The notes under the pieces: generated by a model
What the model saw: only the letters and a program-made list of their open reading frames with translations
Database searches by the model: none
What the model was told of the DNA's origin: nothing
Assembly (NCBI RefSeq): GCF_000090795.2
Contig: NW_003547020.1
Span: forward strand, 1-21,953
DNA: 21,953 nt
Reading direction: 5' to 3'
Source: Amphimedon queenslandica
Taxonomy: Eukaryota; Porifera; Demospongiae; Haplosclerida; Niphatidae
Translations under genes and position numbers: made by a program
Shown: one piece after another, positions 18,890 through 21,953 of the stretch
Numbering within the stretch: the first letter of the stretch is position 1
Layout: every line of letters starts with the position of its first letter

Positions 18890-19481
18890 ACAGCTGTTCC
18901 ATAGACTTTGCTTTGCTGCTATCCTTCCTGTATATATTGTGGACTATCTCTCTATATTTTCATTTCGCTATTTTTCTGTTTAATTGATCAATTTTTTTTC
19001 TATGTTTGAATTTTGATACCTGTCTGTTCCTGTGTGTGTCAATCAGAAGGAATAGACAGCTGTTCTTGCCCCTTGGGAGCAAATAGCCCAGGAGAAGGAA
19101 GACTTACTCTTCCAATACCTTGCTACAAGTAGCTAATAATTTGATAGGTATGCAACTGCCACTTGGGTGAAGCTGGGCTTTGCATGGAAGTCCTACAGTG
19201 ACGTAGCTTGTATAGTTACATGTAGCTTGATCACAAATGCATAAATACCTTTAAATATTTCTTTTCTATGGATGGATAATATCTGCCTTGTTGAAGACTG
19301 CACCAAATGCTCAAATATTCCAGATTGCTACTATTTGTCATGGCACAGGCCACTTTAATGTGATGAGGCACTATATCTTTTTTTAAAATTTTTAATGCAT
19401 AAAAAACCAGCTGCTCACTTAAAAATTTATAGTGAATATATGAGTAAAGTACCAGCACCTAAACATAGAAAGCCTCTATGA
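18890..19481. other. Intergenic, nothing recognised
   Basis: A 75-codon minus-strand frame (19458-19231) could be an upstream piece of the 17383-18886 pseudogene, but no family word supports it. Confidence 0.35.
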
Positions 19482-20575
19482 AATAGAAGAGAAATCAGTC
19501 ACAAGAGAGTAAGACCGACGAGGAAAGACAAGCACCAAGCAGTAGCTCATGACCATGCATATGCACTGTGTCCTCCAAGCTCCACTTCATCATTTTTAAG
19601 TGCAGTTCAAAATAGGGAACAACCTGGATTAGCACCATCAGAAGCCTCACATACATCTAGTGTGGTGTCATTTCGTATTGAAGCATATATAAATGATGAC
19701 AGTGCCATTCGATTTTACACTTTGTTCCGAGCGTATGCCTACTTCTTGATATGCTACAATTTTCTTGGAGATGCATTCCACCATCCAGGCTCATCAGTTG
19801 ATCCATCAGCAAAAACAAGAACAAAAAGTCAACAAACAATATCTCCACAAAATAAATTCGTCTCAACACTGCCATCTGAGGTGTGGCTTGATGGAATGGG
19901 ATTCGGCATATAGATTTCTAATATCTCATTCTACTGTTTCTAGAAATTTTACAGCATAAGTGAACTTTCTCTATTATAAGTTTAAAACGATTCCTATTTG
20001 GCCAACACATGCACGAGTTTAATCATTGATATCTGAGCAATTTAAATTATATTACTCATCCACATTTATTATAATCGATGGAACAGAGGTGTTCCTAGAG
20101 AGACCTAGTGATCCTCAAGCTCAACAACTAACATTCAGCTCATATAACAATCATATCACAGCTAAAGCTCTAGCCGGCATTACACCATCTGGTATGTATT
20201 CATGAATCTCTCCACTACATGGCGGATCTATTTCTGATTGTAAACTGTTTCTCATTTCTGGTCTGCTGAGATACTTAAAAGTGATACCATTAAGGGATTC
20301 AACATTGCAGATGTACTTTAAAGGGAATAACATTATACATCCCTCTAAGAAAGCACGCTGATCAATTAAGTGATAGAGACCTCATTGAGACTAGCAGAAT
20401 AGCATCACTATGCATACATAGTGAAAGAGCAATTAGTAGAGTAAAGGCTTTTCAAATATTAAATTACTTACCTAACAATATGGCAGGATTAGCCTTTGAA
20501 ATCTTCTTTCTATGTGCAATATTAACTAATTTTCAATCTCCACTGTATAAAGAACAGTCAATAACTATTAAATAA
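19482..20575 (+). pseudogene. DDE_Tnp_4 (PIF/Harbinger-like) transposase, disabled
   Basis: The first frame (19482-19913) has a disordered N-terminus and then AIRFYTLFRAYAYF...FLGDAFHH. It shifts frame at about 19880 into a helix-turn-helix word, SAYRFLISHSTVSR. It continues with IPIWP, IIIDGTEVFLERPSDPQA, TFSSYNNH, AKALAGITPSG and GGSISDCK, shifts again near 20340, and ends with SDRDLIETSRIASL, HSERAISRVK and AILTNFQSPL before TAA 20573-20575. These are the hallmarks of DDE superfamily endonucleases of the DDE_Tnp_4 type. The likely catalytic residues D (IIIDGTE), D (SISDCK) and E (HSERAI) all remain. Stops: TAA 19957-19959, TAA 20020-20022, TGA 20203-20205. The stretch between the second D and the final E is shorter than I expect for the family, suggesting a deletion near 20250-20340. 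No element termini were found. Confidence 0.85.
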
Positions 20576-21179
20576 AAGTGTATCTAAAAGCGGATAATAC
20601 CTTTTTTATTCACCTCCTATACTCTTTAGATTCTCTCCTCCCCTTTCCAATTAAGATATACCTTGTATTCATAAATAACTTATAATATGGTCATATGACT
20701 ACTTATATCTCAGACTGCTCAGTCTCTCATATGAACTGTGTTTGGCCACTTTTCTTAACTTACAGTTAATTTGTAGTAAAATAACTAGTTTTTATAACAT
20801 TTGATCCGCCCATCCACCCACTTGTCCCACTATACAAGCCCCTGCTTCAGCCATCTTCCTCAGCCTTTTTCTTAGCTCAGCTACTAAAGCTAACACATAT
20901 CTGTTATCTCAGCTCAGCAACATGTCTATGGAGGACATCTATAGGCATATTTGGACCCGGGCTTAGCCCTGGTAGAAATGGGCAGTGTTAATGATATTCA
21001 TTGGCTACTCTTATATTCATTTAAACACAGTATTGTGATAGTAGGAGGACTGTTAACCACAGTGATTAGCACAGTTGACCACAAATTCTTTATCTATAAT
21101 ATGTTTAATTGATTAACCACATACATGTTGCACGTGTTTATTTCAAACAAAATTAGCAGCTCAGCTTAAAGTAATACCA
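20576..21179. other. Intergenic; pyrimidine-rich patch
   Basis: Contains a C/T-rich stretch at about 20800-20880 and a short ATG frame near 20922 that soon ends (MSMEDIYRHIWTRA). It could be upstream sequence of the next pseudogene. Nothing firm. Confidence 0.4.
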
Positions 21180-21953
21180 TTAAAGTTTACTGAAAGCATG
21201 ACAAGGTCCTTGAAAGATTACTGGTCCAATACCCAGTCTACAAAGAAAGCTTGTGTGTTATCAGTTCTGATCATAATCCTATAACTGAACCAATTGATGG
21301 TATGTTTACACAATTTTATAATATTATAGCATAAAATATGATTATTTCACTATTCAGAAATACAAGAACCATCAACTTCACAATCTTGTCGCACTGCTCC
21401 TGGTGACATTGCTGTTGTTAAGTCACAGTCCCCTGTTCTGCCCATCATTAAGCTATCACTGTTTTTGGGAAAAGTGGTAGAGCTTTTCAAGAGAGGTGGT
21501 ATAGTCAATATGCATGGCTATAGTACTCCAAAGAGATAGATGCTGCCTTCTGCTTTCCCTGTAGATTTTTCGACCAGAGTCCTGATGCTACATTTACTGA
21601 AACTGGTTTCAAAGATTGGAAACATGCTTTGGGTAAGAAGGGAGTAATATCCAATCATTCAACAGGCAAAGCACACACAGAGGCAATGATAACGTGGAAG
21701 GAATATGAGAAGAGGACTAGAACTGGGCAGACGATTGGTGTACAGCTTGATGATATGGGTTCAAGGGTTATATATGACAACCGCAAGTATGTAGTCACCT
21801 TAATGGAGGGAAACCGATTTTGTGCCCAACAAGGCATAGCTTTTAGAAGTCACAATGAAGGTGAAGATGCACTCAATCCATGTAATTTTAAGAGTCTTAT
21901 GGCTCTTCTGTCTTGACACTGTCAAGAAGTTAGCCGTAGGTTCAATGATCACA
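21180..21953 (+). pseudogene. ZMYM1-like hAT protein, N-terminal part, disabled and cut by the window end
   Basis: A Ser/Lys-rich start (SLKDYWSNTQSTKK, about 21210) leads to a possible intron (GTATGT donor at 21301, CTATTCAG acceptor ending 21357). The second part has VFGKSGRAFQERWY and then AFCFPCRFF, followed by GFKDWKHALGKKGV and HSTGKAH: a TTF-type zinc finger with C-x2-C and two His. Next come FCAQQGIAFRSHNE and NPCNF, typical of the linker before the hAT-like DUF4371 domain. Stops: TAG 21521-21523, where the family usually has Glu (WLEYS), and TGA 21914-21916, where Arg is usual (CGA to TGA). A frame change also lies near 21450. The remaining hAT core would lie beyond 21953. Confidence 0.8.

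Noticed and set aside
20810..20835. GATCCGCC word as a remnant end of an hAT MITE
   Set aside because: Only a few bases match, with no partner end and no 8-bp duplication.
432..21953. Alternative genetic code reading TAA/TAG as Gln
   Set aside because: Only some stops fall at Gln. Others fall at Glu, Trp or Arg, TGA is also present, and frameshifts accompany them, so decay is the simpler reading.

Overview
The window looks like AT-rich invertebrate nuclear DNA. Introns are spliceosomal and very short (44-139 bp where they can be read), there are no bacterial operons, and decayed transposase-like families and hairpin MITEs are dense. This mix (DUF7869-like genes, BED-hAT, ZMYM1-like hAT, DDE_Tnp_4 nucleases, 'CCCTCGGGC' palindromes) fits a marine invertebrate. 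A demosponge is my best guess, but it is an inference from repertoire and intron size, and no marker gene confirms it.

Layout. 1-430: short tandem repeats, including a roughly 52-bp unit whose core is a hairpin. 432-3045 (-): a six-exon gene of the DUF7869 type with all splice sites readable, killed by two in-frame stops and a 2-nt frameshift. 3046-8660: mostly non-coding AT-rich DNA with tandem repeats, a direct duplication of about 270 bp, several inverted repeats and a Gly/Ala-rich minisatellite ORF. 8662-9285: weak exon candidates on both strands. 9288-11631: a complete hAT transposon with 10-bp terminal inverted repeats (TIRs), an exact 8-bp target-site duplication (TSD) and a decayed BED/hAT transposase on the minus strand. 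11834-12745 (+): eroded coding remnants of unknown identity. 13050-13336: two adjacent palindromic MITEs, followed by an integrase-like exon (13385-13512, -). 13665-16864: scattered weak exons and a tRNA-like SINE head. 17383-18886 (-): a large decayed gene of an unnamed metazoan family (MHDxLEG-like motif), split by a 269-bp hAT-type MITE with an exact TSD. 19482-20575 (+): a DDE_Tnp_4 (PIF/Harbinger-like) transposase pseudogene that still has its D, D and E residues. 21180-21953 (+): the decayed N-terminal part of a ZMYM1-like hAT protein, running off the window.

Everything that can be recognised by family is broken. The window reads as a graveyard of multicopy, mostly transposon-derived genes plus non-autonomous insertions. 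No working pathway or new defence-like system could be supported. The most informative items are the dated insertions (two exact TSDs, one inside a reading frame), the intron-retaining DUF7869 pseudogene, and the hairpin tandem array in which different stem sequences keep most of their pairing.
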